Source: Chitinophaga japonensis (lineage in GTDB: Bacteria > Bacteroidota > Bacteroidia > Chitinophagales > Chitinophagaceae). From it: a stretch of 64,000 nucleotides of DNA. The translations under genes were made by a program, and so were the position numbers. How positions within the stretch are numbered: the first letter of the stretch is position 1; each line of letters begins with the position of its first letter. The stretch covers positions 124,001-188,000 of the forward strand of contig NZ_VLLG01000008.1 of NCBI RefSeq assembly GCF_007830125.1, read 5' to 3'. Below are positions 52,404 through 61,233 of this stretch, in pieces. The notes beneath the pieces were generated by a model. That model had not been told where the DNA came from and made no database searches. It saw nothing but the letters and a program-made list of their open reading frames with translations.

Positions 52404-55112
52404 ATGGTACAAAGACTTTATTTCCACGTTGCTTTTGTTCTGTGCCTGCTTTGGCTCCAGGCCGGCGCCCAGTCCCGGCCCGCTGTCACCCTGCAGGACC
52501 TGCGTTGTGAATCAAAAGTACATCCCCTGGGCATAGCCGCGGCCCAACCCGTTTTTAGCTGGCAATTGCAGTCGGCAGACAAGCATGTAATGCAAACCCA
52601 TTACCGCGTGCGGGTAGCCTCCGCGCCGCAGTTACTGAACGGCCGGCCCGACCTTTGGGACTCCGGCAAAATACCCGCTGCCCGCAGCACCTTTGTGCCC
52701 TACCAGGGCCGTCCCCTGCAAAGCGCCGCCACCTGTTACTGGAAAGTGGAGGTATGGACCAGCAAGGGCGGGCCTGCCGCAACAGGTACCGCCGCTTTCA
52801 CCACCGGCATCCTGCACCCGGAGGAGTGGGCCGCAGCAAAGTGGATCGGTTATGCAGCAATGCCGGACAGCATGCGCATCTACCCGGGTGTGCACGGCAG
52901 CGGCAATAAGCTGGGTAGCAAAGGACGGCAGCGCACTGTGGTGCCTTACCTGCGCCGGTCCTTCCGGGTGCAGAAACCCGTGCAGCAGGCGCTGGTGTTT
53001 GTATGCGGGCTGGGGCAGTACGAATTGTACCTGAACGGGCAGCAGGTGGGCAACGATTTCCTGGCTCCCGGCTGGACGAATTATAACAAGACCTGCCTGT
53101 ATAATACTTATGATGTCACACAGCAATTGCAGCAGGACAATGCCATCGGCGCTATAGTAGGTAACGGCTTCTTTAACATCAACCGGGAGCGCTACCGCAA
53201 GCTGGTGATTGCACAGGGTTACCCCATGCTGCGCCTGAAGCTGGTGATCCGCTACACGGACGGCTCGGCAGAGGAGATCGTAACGGACAAAAACTGGAAG
53301 GCCGCGCCATCGCCCGTCGTGTTCACCAGCATTTACGGAGGAGAGGACTACGATGCTACGCTGGAGCAGGACGGCTGGTGCCGCCCCGGCTTTGACGACG
53401 CCCGCTGGCAGCCTGCCGTTACGGTAAAAGGCCCGGGCGGCGCCATGCAGGCGCAGATGGCCTACCCCCTGCGCGTAATGGACACTTTTGCCGTGAAAAG
53501 CGCCGCTACCCCGCAGCCGGGCAGGTATGTGGCAGACTTTGGGCAGAACGCTTCCGGCATCATCCGCATAAAGGTAAAAGGCAGGAAAGGGAGTGTGGTG
53601 CGCATTACGCCCGCCGAGCTGGTGGATGATGAAGGGCTGCCTTACCAGAAGGCCAGCGGCTCGCCCTACTATTTTTCGTATACGCTAAAGGGTGAGGGCG
53701 TGGAAGAATGGACGCCGCGTTTTACTTACTATGGTTTGCGTTATGCCATGGTGGAAGGGGCGGCGCCCGCCGGTACCGCCACGGCGGCCGACAGTGTACA
53801 GTTACAGGATATCACGTTCCTGCATACACGTAACAGCGCGCCCACCGTAGGGCATTTCCAGTGCTCCGATACGCTCTTTAACCGCATATTCAGGCTGATT
53901 GACTGGGCCATCCGCAGTAACCTGGCCAGCGTATCCACGGATTGCCCCCACCGCGAAAAGCTGGGCTGGCTGGAGCAGACCTACCTGCTCCGGGCTTGCG
54001 TGGGCTACAACTATGATATCCTGCATCTCTATAATAAAACGGTGAATGATATGATGGCCGCCCAGTTGCCCAACGGGCTGGTGCCGGACATAGCGCCTGA
54101 ATACGTGGTGTTTGAGGATGGCTTCCGCGACTCGCCGGAGTGGGGCAGCGCCGCCATCCAGATACCCTGGTTCCTCTATACCTGGTACGGCGACCGGCAG
54201 GTGCTGGAAAGAGCATATCCCATGATGCAGCGCTATCTCCAATACCTGGGTAGCCGCGCTCATGGGCATATACTGGACTATGGCCTGGGCGACTGGTATG
54301 ACATGGGGCCGGAGCGTCCCGGTTTTGCGCAGCTTACGCCGGTGTCGCTAACGGCTACGGCTATTTATTTCCAGGATGCGGATGTGCTGGCCGGTATAGC
54401 CCGGGTGCTGGGCCGGGAGGCGGAGGCCCGCCGCTACCGGCTGTTGGCGGACAGTATCCGCCACGCGTTCAACAACAAGTTCTTCAACGCCGCTACCGGC
54501 GTATATGCTACCGGCAGCCAGACCGCTATGGCCATGCCGGTGTATACCGGCCTGGTGGAGCCGCGTTACCGGGAAAAGGTGATCCGCAACCTGGCGGACT
54601 CTATTCGCAGCAATAACTATGCGCTGACCGCCGGCGATATTGGCTACCATTACCTGGTGAATGTGCTGAGCAACTACGGGCAGTCTCAACTGCTTTATGA
54701 TATGAACAACCGGGATAATGTGCCCGGCTACGCTTTTCAACTAAAGCATGGCGCCACCGCGCTTACCGAATCCTGGCCGGCCCTGCGCCTGGTATCCAAC
54801 AACCACATGATGCTGGGGCATCTCATGGAATGGTTTTACAACGGGCTGGCCGGTATCCGCCAGGCGGCCGGCAGCACCGGTTTTTCCATGCTGGAAATAG
54901 CTCCGCAGCCGGTAGACGGTATTAACTGGGTAAAGGCCGGCTTTACCACCCTGCACGGCCATGTGCAGGTGGAGTGGAAGCGGGAGGGCCATCGTTTTTC
55001 ACTGGATGTAACCGTGCCGCCCAATACCCGGGCCCGCATCCTGCTGCCGGGCAATAAAAAGGCAACGGTTGCAGGCTCCGGCAATCATCATTTTACCGCC
55101 GCATTGCCCTGA
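52404..55112 (+). CDS. Secreted alpha-L-rhamnosidase, GH78
   Basis: 902 residues, signal peptide about 1-24. Domain order is as in GH78: an N-terminal Fn3-like domain (about 25-140), beta-sandwich domains (RSFRVQKPVQQALVFVCGLG, YELYLNGQQVGNDFLAPGWT), and the (alpha/alpha)6 catalytic barrel (about 480-820) with STDCPHREKLGWLEQTYLL and RDSPEWGSAAIQIPWFLYTW, which hold the catalytic acids. The C-terminal beta-sandwich follows (GFTTLHGHVQVEWKREGH). It removes terminal alpha-L-rhamnose from plant or microbial glycans. It precedes a sugar-isomerase-fold gene. Confidence 0.95.
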   Translation: MVQRLYFHVAFVLCLLWLQAGAQSRPAVTLQDLRCESKVHPLGIAAAQPVFSWQLQSADKHVMQTHYRVRVASAPQLLNGRPDLWDSGKIPAARSTFVPYQGRPLQSAATCYWKVEVWTSKGGPAATGTAAFTTGILHPEEWAAAKWIGYAAMPDSMRIYPGVHGSGNKLGSKGRQRTVVPYLRRSFRVQKPVQQALVFVCGLGQYELYLNGQQVGNDFLAPGWTNYNKTCLYNTYDVTQQLQQDNAIGAIVGNGFFNINRERYRKLVIAQGYPMLRLKLVIRYTDGSAEEIVTDKNWKAAPSPVVFTSIYGGEDYDATLEQDGWCRPGFDDARWQPAVTVKGPGGAMQAQMAYPLRVMDTFAVKSAATPQPGRYVADFGQNASGIIRIKVKGRKGSVVRITPAELVDDEGLPYQKASGSPYYFSYTLKGEGVEEWTPRFTYYGLRYAMVEGAAPAGTATAADSVQLQDITFLHTRNSAPTVGHFQCSDTLFNRIFRLIDWAIRSNLASVSTDCPHREKLGWLEQTYLLRACVGYNYDILHLYNKTVNDMMAAQLPNGLVPDIAPEYVVFEDGFRDSPEWGSAAIQIPWFLYTWYGDRQVLERAYPMMQRYLQYLGSRAHGHILDYGLGDWYDMGPERPGFAQLTPVSLTATAIYFQDADVLAGIARVLGREAEARRYRLLADSIRHAFNNKFFNAATGVYATGSQTAMAMPVYTGLVEPRYREKVIRNLADSIRSNNYALTAGDIGYHYLVNVLSNYGQSQLLYDMNNRDNVPGYAFQLKHGATALTESWPALRLVSNNHMMLGHLMEWFYNGLAGIRQAAGSTGFSMLEIAPQPVDGINWVKAGFTTLHGHVQVEWKREGHRFSLDVTVPPNTRARILLPGNKKATVAGSGNHHFTAALP

Positions 55113-55134
55113 GGGTTGCAGGTACAACGCAGGT

Positions 55135-55166
55135 ATTATTAATTATTAATTGTTCATTATTAATTC
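55135..55166. repeat. Dispersed AT-rich repeat, copy 3 (single arm)
   Basis: ATTATTAATTATTAATT (55135-55151) followed by GTTCATTATTAATT. It matches the core of the other two copies exactly over 17 bases, but no opposite arm is seen. It ends eight bases before the isomerase-like start codon. Confidence 0.6.
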
Positions 55167-55173
55167 TTTCCGC

Positions 55174-56586
55174 ATGAAAGTTGGTTTATTCGGAATCGGC
55201 CTGGAAACCTACTGGCGCCAGTTCAAAGACCTGAAGGCAAGGCTGGAAGGCTACCAGCAAACCATTGCGCAACAGTTGCAGCAACCCGGCCTCACCGTGG
55301 TGGATGCCGGCATGGTGGATACCGTGGAAAAAGCACGGGCTGCTGCCGCTGCCTTTAAACAGGAAGATGTGGCGCTGATCTTCCTGTATGTGTCTACCTA
55401 CGCGTTATCCGCCACGGTATTGCCGGTGGTGCAGCAGGCAAAGGTACCGGTAGTGATCCTGAACCTGCAGCCGGTAAGGGCCATAGACTATGACTGGTTC
55501 AACAGCCTGGGCGACCGGGGACTGATGACCGGCGAATGGCTGGCCAACTGCCAGGCCTGCGCGGTGCCGGAAATCGCCAACGTATTTAACCGCAGCGGCA
55601 TACAGTTCTTCCAGGTAACGGGTACGCTGGACGATGCCGAAGCCTGGACCGAGATCCGGGAGTGGGTAGCGGCGGCCAGCGTAGCCCGCGGCATGCAGCA
55701 GAACCGCCTGGGCGTGCTGGGACATTACTACAATGGGATGCTGGACATTTATTCCGACCTTACCCTGCAGGCCGCCACCTTTGGCGGCCATATCCAACAC
55801 CTGGAAATGTGCGAGCTGGCCGCTTTCCGGGAACAGGTGCTGCCCGGGGAAGCCACGCGCAAGCGGGAAGAGATCTTCGCCTCCTTCCAGGTGCTGGACG
55901 AATGCCCCCCGGAGGAGATCGACCGGGCCGCCGTTACCGCCGTAGCGCTGGACAAGCTGGTGGCGCATCACCGCCTGGGCTCCCTTTGCTATTACTATGA
56001 AGGTACGCCCGGCGGGGAGTACGAGAACCTGATCTCTTCCGTTATTACCGGCAACTCCATGCTGACGGCCAATCATGTGCCGGTGGCCGGCGAGTATGAA
56101 GTGAAGAATGTGCAGGCCATGAAGATCATGGACCTGTTTGGCGCCGGCGGCTCCTTCACGGAGTTCTATGGCCTGGATTTTAATGATGATATTGTATTGA
56201 TGGGGCATGATGGTCCCGGTCACCTGGCCATTGCAGAAGGCAAAACCCTGCTGAAGCCCCTGGGTGTATACCATGGTAAGCCGGGCAGGGGATTATCGGT
56301 GGAAATGAAAGTGAAGCACGGCCCCGTGACCCTGCTGTCTGTAGTGGAAACAGGGCAGGGCCGCCTGAAGCTGCTGGTGGCCGAAGGCGCTTCCGTAGAA
56401 GGCCCTATCCTGCAGATCGGGAATACCAATAGCCGTTACCGTTTCCCCCTGGATATAAAGACCTTTGTCAACAATTGGTGCAAGGAAGGCCCGGCCCATC
56501 ACTGCGCCATAGGCGTGGGGCATATAGCCGGGAAGCTGGAAAAGCTGGGCGCGCTGCTGGATATACAGGTAGTAAGGGTGTGTTAG
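55174..56586 (+). CDS. L-fucose/L-arabinose isomerase family protein
   Basis: 470 residues from the ATG at 55174 (MKVGLFGIGLETYW); upstream in-frame codons lie in an AT-rich repeat and are rejected. The opening resembles arabinose isomerase-like proteins; the phrases LFLYVSTYALSATVLPVVQQ-like region and VVILNLQPV come from the first Rossmann-like domain. Probable metal-site phrases are YEGTPGGEYENLI and GHDGPGHLAIAEGK. The substrate may be rhamnose, arabinose or fucose; its place after the rhamnosidase gene favours a deoxy-sugar. Gene spacing (61 bases) allows cotranscription. Confidence 0.75.
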   Translation: MKVGLFGIGLETYWRQFKDLKARLEGYQQTIAQQLQQPGLTVVDAGMVDTVEKARAAAAAFKQEDVALIFLYVSTYALSATVLPVVQQAKVPVVILNLQPVRAIDYDWFNSLGDRGLMTGEWLANCQACAVPEIANVFNRSGIQFFQVTGTLDDAEAWTEIREWVAAASVARGMQQNRLGVLGHYYNGMLDIYSDLTLQAATFGGHIQHLEMCELAAFREQVLPGEATRKREEIFASFQVLDECPPEEIDRAAVTAVALDKLVAHHRLGSLCYYYEGTPGGEYENLISSVITGNSMLTANHVPVAGEYEVKNVQAMKIMDLFGAGGSFTEFYGLDFNDDIVLMGHDGPGHLAIAEGKTLLKPLGVYHGKPGRGLSVEMKVKHGPVTLLSVVETGQGRLKLLVAEGASVEGPILQIGNTNSRYRFPLDIKTFVNNWCKEGPAHHCAIGVGHIAGKLEKLGALLDIQVVRVC

Positions 56587-56622
56587 CAGGAATGCCTAAC
56601 TTTACCACCTTAACTGTAGAAA

Positions 56623-57237
56623 ATGGATAACCGCCATCACTGGGAAAATATATATGAGCGCAAGCAGTCCCACGAAGTAAGCTGGACACAGGATACACCG
56701 GCCACCTCCCTGCAATTCATTCAAAGCCTGCAATTACCGAAATCGGCGTCCATTATTGATATTGGAGGGGGAGAAAGCAGGCTGGTGGATTTTTTGCTCC
56801 ATGAAGGATATGAAAATATTACGGTGCTGGATATTTCCGCTAACGCCCTGGAAAAAACGAAGCAGCGGCTGGGGCCGGGCGCGCAGCGGGTAAAATGGAT
56901 CGTAAGCGATATCACCGCGTTTGAGCCGGATACTACCTATGATATATGGCATGACCGGGCCACCTTTCATTTCCTGACCACGCCTGCGCAGATAGCCCGC
57001 TACCTGCAGGTTGCCGGCCAGGCAGTCAATGGTTACCTGGTGATAGGCACTTTTTCCGAGAACGGTCCGGAGACATGCAGCGGGCTTCCCATCCAGCGGT
57101 ATAGCGAAGCATCCCTCGAACAGCAATTGTCGCCTTATTTTGAGAAGGTCCGGTGCATAAAGGAAGAGCATGTAACCCCATTCCAGACCCGCCAGGAATT
57201 TTTATTCTGTCTTTTTAAAAGGAAGCAGCAGGAATAG
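56623..57237 (+). CDS. Class I SAM-dependent methyltransferase
   Basis: 204 residues. Motif I is SIIDIGGGESRLVDFLL (about 42-58), followed by NITVLDISANALEKTKQRLG with the acidic residue that binds the ribose, and WIVSDITAFEP. The start (HHWENIYERKQSHEVSW) matches TehB-like small methyltransferases. The substrate is unknown; thiol or tellurite-type methylation is one possibility of the group. It is convergent with the HAD gene. Confidence 0.85.
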   Translation: MDNRHHWENIYERKQSHEVSWTQDTPATSLQFIQSLQLPKSASIIDIGGGESRLVDFLLHEGYENITVLDISANALEKTKQRLGPGAQRVKWIVSDITAFEPDTTYDIWHDRATFHFLTTPAQIARYLQVAGQAVNGYLVIGTFSENGPETCSGLPIQRYSEASLEQQLSPYFEKVRCIKEEHVTPFQTRQEFLFCLFKRKQQE

Positions 57238-57246
57238 CGGCCGGTA

Positions 57247-57903
57247 TCAGGTAAGCTGCGCCAGTTGCGCATCGCCAAACTCCTTCAGGGAATCCAGTTG
57301 CAGGTCGGCCAGCGCATAGCGTTTGTCACTGCGTTTATGCGCTTCCGGTACTACCACGGTTTTCATACGGGCGGCTTTGGCGGCGATCATGCCGGTAACG
57401 GAATCTTCGAAGGCCAGGCAGTGGAGGGGGCTGCTGTTCAGCGCTTTGGCGCAGGCCAGGTATACGGCGGGGTGCGGCTTGCCATAGGGCTCAAACTCCG
57501 CGGAATAGACCGCATGGAAGTAAGGTGTAATGTCCAGGTGCTCCAGCGCCGAAGTGATCAGGCTCATAGGGGAGGAGGAGGCCAGCCCTATTTTGAAGTC
57601 CTTGCCCCGGAAATAGTCCAGTATATAATGCAGGCCATCCATCGCTTTGCCCTGGGCGCGTATCTTGGCCGTCACGGCATCCACGATCTCGGTCACTACC
57701 TGTTCCCGCGTTTTGCCGTTCCATTTGAAGTGATCATGCCAGTAATCCACTACTTCTACGGTGCGCAACCCGGTGGTATGGGCGGTCAGCTCCGTGGTAA
57801 GGGTGACCCCCACCGTAGCAAACACTTCCCGCATAGCGATACCCCAAAGTGGCTCAGAATCAATCAGTAAGCCGTCCATGTCAAAAATCACCGTATTGAT
57901 CAT
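57247..57903 (-). CDS. HAD family phosphatase, HxpB/beta-phosphoglucomutase-like
   Basis: 218 residues from the ATG at 57903 (MINTVIFDMDGLLIDSEPLW); the frame is open further but that part reads as spurious. Motif I has nucleophile Asp8 and Asp10; motif II is IGLASSSPMSLI, motif III is YGKPHPAVYLACAK, and motif IV CLAFEDSVTGMIAAKAARM. It probably dephosphorylates a sugar phosphate such as 2-deoxyglucose-6-phosphate or hexitol phosphates. Confidence 0.9.
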   Translation of the reverse strand: MINTVIFDMDGLLIDSEPLWGIAMREVFATVGVTLTTELTAHTTGLRTVEVVDYWHDHFKWNGKTREQVVTEIVDAVTAKIRAQGKAMDGLHYILDYFRGKDFKIGLASSSPMSLITSALEHLDITPYFHAVYSAEFEPYGKPHPAVYLACAKALNSSPLHCLAFEDSVTGMIAAKAARMKTVVVPEAHKRSDKRYALADLQLDSLKEFGDAQLAQLT

Positions 57904-57956
57904 AAATTGTGCATTTTGCGCCGCAAAGATAGCACATTTAAACCGCAACTTCCGGG

Positions 57957-57987
57957 TTGAGCCGCCTTCAAAACCAGCCTACTTTTG
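57957..57987 (+). promoter_or_regulatory. Promoter for the AraC-Ogt fusion gene
   Basis: TTG (57957-57959) and TACTTTTG (57980-57987), spaced by 20 bases, fit the Bacteroidota pattern. The start codon lies 20 bases downstream. Confidence 0.65.
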
Positions 57988-58007
57988 TGGTATACAATTG
58001 CAATACA

Positions 58008-58877
58008 ATGGAAACACAAGACAAAATGAACTACGAGCGCATTGCCACCGCCATCGGCTACCTCTCTGAACATTTTACGGAGCAGCCGGACCTGGACGAA
58101 GTGGCGGCGCAGGTGCACCTGAGCCCTTTCCATTTCCAGCGGCTGTTTACCGCCTGGGCAGGCGTAAGCCCCAAGCGCTTCCTGCAATACCTCACCACGG
58201 CCTACCTGAAAGGCCGGCTGCAGGAGTCCGCCAACCTGATAGAAGCGGCGGAATGGGCGGGGCTGTCCAGCCAGTCGAGGGTATATGACCTGTTTGTGAA
58301 CATAGAGGCTGTTACCCCCAATGAGTTCCGCAATGCCGGGGCCGGCCTCACCATACAGTATGGCTACCATGATACGCCTTTCGGCAAATGTTTTATCGCG
58401 GTAACGCCCCGCGGCATTTGCGGGCTGAGCTTCGTGGAAGCCGGCACGGAAGAGGCGGCGCTACGGGAATTCAGGGAGCGCTGGGCCTTTGCCGCCATTG
58501 TGCCCGGTGCGGAAGCCACGGCTGCTTATGTGCAGCGCATTTTCCCGGAAGGCAACCTGCCCGCCGGCAAAGTGCATCTGCTGGTGCAGGGCACCAATTT
58601 CCAGGTAAAGGTTTGGCAGGCCCTGCTGCAGATACCGCCCGGCGCCCTTACCACCTACCGGCAGATAGCGCGCAGCATAGGGCAGCCCAATGCCGCCCGG
58701 GCCGTAGGCTCGGCAATAGGACAAAACCCCGTGGCCTGGCTGATCCCCTGCCACCGCATCATCCGCCAGGAAGGCATACCCGGCGAATACCACTGGGGAG
58801 CCGTGCGCAAGAAGGCTATTATCGGCTGGGAGGCCGCCCGGAGAATTAATAATGAAGAATTAATGATTAATAATTAA
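58008..58877 (+). CDS. AraC-type HTH fused to methylated-DNA-protein cysteine methyltransferase (Ada-like)
   Basis: 289 residues from the ATG at 58008; the frame is open from a TTG at 57957 but that sits in the promoter. An AraC HTH (about 5-105: LDEVAAQVHLSPFHFQRLFT, WAGLSSQSRVYDLFVNIEAV) is followed by an alkyltransferase (about 115-280) with the active site PCHR (in WLIPCHRIIRQEGIPGEYHW). The Ada N-terminal methyl-phosphotriester domain is missing. It repairs O6-alkylguanine and probably acts as its own regulator. The last residues (NNEELMINN) are encoded by a dispersed AT-rich repeat. Confidence 0.9.
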   Translation: METQDKMNYERIATAIGYLSEHFTEQPDLDEVAAQVHLSPFHFQRLFTAWAGVSPKRFLQYLTTAYLKGRLQESANLIEAAEWAGLSSQSRVYDLFVNIEAVTPNEFRNAGAGLTIQYGYHDTPFGKCFIAVTPRGICGLSFVEAGTEEAALREFRERWAFAAIVPGAEATAAYVQRIFPEGNLPAGKVHLLVQGTNFQVKVWQALLQIPPGALTTYRQIARSIGQPNAARAVGSAIGQNPVAWLIPCHRIIRQEGIPGEYHWGAVRKKAIIGWEAARRINNEELMINN

Positions 58878-58926
58878 CGCAACACCGGCCCCACGATTAT
58901 TAATTATTAATTTTTAATTACTAATT
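58843..58926. repeat. Dispersed AT-rich palindromic repeat, copy 2
   Basis: Left arm 58843-58878, right arm 58895-58926, with a perfect 12-base inverted core (58866-58877 with 58900-58911). The right arm holds ATTATTAATTATTAATT (58896-58912), identical to copies 1 and 3. The left arm includes the stop codon of the alkyltransferase gene. Confidence 0.75.
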
Positions 58927-58985
58927 CACTATAACCACCAGTTATAGTGCATAAACAATTGTTATCACTTTCCCGGAAAAAAGTT

Positions 58986-59015
58986 TTGAAATGCTACCCT
59001 GTCTCTATATCTTTG
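58986..59015 (+). promoter_or_regulatory. Promoter for the sulfite reductase operon
   Basis: TTG (58986-58988) and TATCTTTG (59008-59015) are spaced by 19 bases, an excellent match. The leader would be about 45-50 bases. Confidence 0.75.
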
Positions 59016-59068
59016 TATAGTCTACTAAAACTATAGGAATATAGGTTGTTCACCATAAACAGATTAGC

Positions 59069-61186
59069 ATGCAAAGCTTCAGAACAGAACTGGAAAATCC
59101 TGTTGTAGAAAAAGATATCATCGAGCTGGATAAAAAGATACTGCAGTTCCGGGAAGGGAAGATCCCCGAGGAAAAATTCCGCAGCCTGCGCCTGGCCAGG
59201 GGTATTTACGGACAGCGCCAGCCCGGCGTGCAGATGATCCGTATCAAGCTGCCCTATGGTAAAATGACCCTGCAGCAGTGGAAACGTATCTCGGATGTGT
59301 CCGACGAATACTCCACCGGCAACCTGCATCTCACCACCCGCCAGGATATACAGATACACTACGTGAGCCTGGAAAAAACACCGGAGCTGTGGGCTAAGCT
59401 GGACAAAGACGACATTACCATCCGTGAGGCCTGCGGCAACACGGTACGCAATATCACCGCTTCTGACAAGGCAGGCATCGATCCGGATGAGCCGTTTGAC
59501 GTAACGCCTTATGCAGATGCTGCTTTCCGCTATTTCCTGCGCAATCCTATTTGCCAGGACATGGGCCGCAAGTTCAAGATCGCCTTCTCTTCCAGCGACC
59601 GGGATACGGCCTGGGCTTTCATGCATGACATCGGCGTGATCCCCAAGATCCGCCAGGTGGACGGCAAGACCGTGCGCGGTTTTAAAGTAATGGTGGGCGG
59701 CGGTCTGGGCGCGCAGCCCTACCTGGCCCATACGGCTTTCGAGTTCCTGGAGGAAGATCAACTGATTCCCTACATAGAGAACGTGCTGCGCGTATTTGAC
59801 CGCCATGGCGAAAGGGCCAGCCGTCACAAGGCGCGCCTCAAGTTCCTGATACAGAAAATAGGTTTTGAAGAGTTTGAAAGACTGGTAAAGGAAGAGCACA
59901 AGGCGCTGAAATCCAAGAATTTTGTGGTGGAGAGAACGGAGGAGCCGGTGGTCCTGCCTGCCCCTGACCCTGTACTGCCCGCCTTCAGCATCAAAGACCC
60001 GAAGAAATACGAGGCCTGGAAAACCACCAACATTTTCCGCCAGAAACAGGACAGCTATTATGCCGCCTATGTACGGGTGCCGCTGGGCAACATCAGCACC
60101 GCCATTTCCCGCCAGCTCATTGATGCGCTGCGGCCGGTGATAGCGGATGATGTGCGGGTAACCGCCAACCAGGGCCTGCTCCTGAAATACATCCTGCCGG
60201 CGCACCTGCCTTACGTGTACAGCGTGCTGGAAACCGCCGGTTTTGCAGAGGCGGGCTTTGACAGCATTGCGGACATCACCGCCTGTCCCGGTACAGACAC
60301 CTGTAACCTGGGCATCAGCAGCAGCACCGGTATTGCGGCCCGGCTGGAGGAGGTGATACACGACGAGTTCCCGGACCTGGTATACAATAAAGACATCAAG
60401 ATAAAGATCAGCGGCTGTATGAACTCCTGCGGCCAGCACGGCATTGCCAGCATCGGCTTCCATGGCAGTTCCCTTAAGAGCAGCGGCAAAACCCTGCCGG
60501 CCCTGCAGGTGCTGCTGGGCGGCGGCATTGTAGGTAATGGTGAGGGCCGTGTGGCGGACAAGGTGATCAAAGTGCCCAGCAAGCGCGGTCCGGATGTGCT
60601 GCGCACCTTGCTGCATGATTACGAGACCAACGGGCAGGAGAGCGAATTGTTCAATGACTATTACGACCGGCAGGGAGAGCGCTACTTCTACGACCTGCTG
60701 AAACCGCTAACAGACCTGGCTACCCTTCGGGATGAAGATTTTGTGGACTGGGGACAGCAGGAAAAATTTGCCACCGCTATCGGCGTGGGCGAATGCGCCG
60801 GCGTAGTGATAGACCTGGTAGCCACCCTGCTGTTTGAAGCTGAGGAAAAGCTGGCCTGGAGCGAGGAAGCGCTGGCCAATGCGCAGTACGCAGACGGTAT
60901 CTATCATGCCTACTCCGCTTTTGTACAGGGCGCCAAAGCCTTGCTGCTAAGCGAGGGCGTGAGCTGCAATACCCAGCATGGGATCATCAATGATTTTGAT
61001 AAGCACTTTGTAGCTGCCGGTAAGCTGGTTGTAGACGGCGGTTTCAAGGCCACCGTGATGCAGATTAACGAGCACGAGCCTACGGAGAGCTTTGCCAAAC
61101 AATATTTCCGGCAGGCTGCAGCATTCTACAGCCAGGCGCAGGAATACCGGCAGGCGGTAGCAGCCCCCGCGCAGGAACAGGCCTGA
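59069..61186 (+). CDS. Siroheme sulfite (or nitrite) reductase with C-terminal HEPN-like domain
   Basis: 705 residues. Two repeats of the nitrite/sulfite reductase fold: RLARGIYGQRQPGVQMIRIK with YSTGNLHLTTRQDIQIHYV in the first, and VRVPLGNISTAISRQLIDAL with VTANQGLLLKYI in the second. The [4Fe-4S]-siroheme cysteines are Cys406 and Cys412 (CPGTDTCNLG) plus Cys450 and Cys454 (CMNSCGQH), spacing C-X5-C and C-X3-C. The final part (about 585-690; LLFEAEEKLAWSEEALANA) is helical and HEPN-like. It reduces sulfite to sulfide (or nitrite to ammonia). Two siroheme-synthesis genes follow. Confidence 0.9.
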   Translation: MQSFRTELENPVVEKDIIELDKKILQFREGKIPEEKFRSLRLARGIYGQRQPGVQMIRIKLPYGKMTLQQWKRISDVSDEYSTGNLHLTTRQDIQIHYVSLEKTPELWAKLDKDDITIREACGNTVRNITASDKAGIDPDEPFDVTPYADAAFRYFLRNPICQDMGRKFKIAFSSSDRDTAWAFMHDIGVIPKIRQVDGKTVRGFKVMVGGGLGAQPYLAHTAFEFLEEDQLIPYIENVLRVFDRHGERASRHKARLKFLIQKIGFEEFERLVKEEHKALKSKNFVVERTEEPVVLPAPDPVLPAFSIKDPKKYEAWKTTNIFRQKQDSYYAAYVRVPLGNISTAISRQLIDALRPVIADDVRVTANQGLLLKYILPAHLPYVYSVLETAGFAEAGFDSIADITACPGTDTCNLGISSSTGIAARLEEVIHDEFPDLVYNKDIKIKISGCMNSCGQHGIASIGFHGSSLKSSGKTLPALQVLLGGGIVGNGEGRVADKVIKVPSKRGPDVLRTLLHDYETNGQESELFNDYYDRQGERYFYDLLKPLTDLATLRDEDFVDWGQQEKFATAIGVGECAGVVIDLVATLLFEAEEKLAWSEEALANAQYADGIYHAYSAFVQGAKALLLSEGVSCNTQHGIINDFDKHFVAAGKLVVDGGFKATVMQINEHEPTESFAKQYFRQAAAFYSQAQEYRQAVAAPAQEQA

Positions 61187-61233
61187 GAACGTGAATTGTG
61201 AACGACCACTCATTTTTAAACGCGAAGATCATT

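Noticed and set aside
58994..60616. Long minus-strand frame opposite the sulfite reductase
   Set aside because: Shadow frame over a well-conserved plus-strand gene; no start signal or family.
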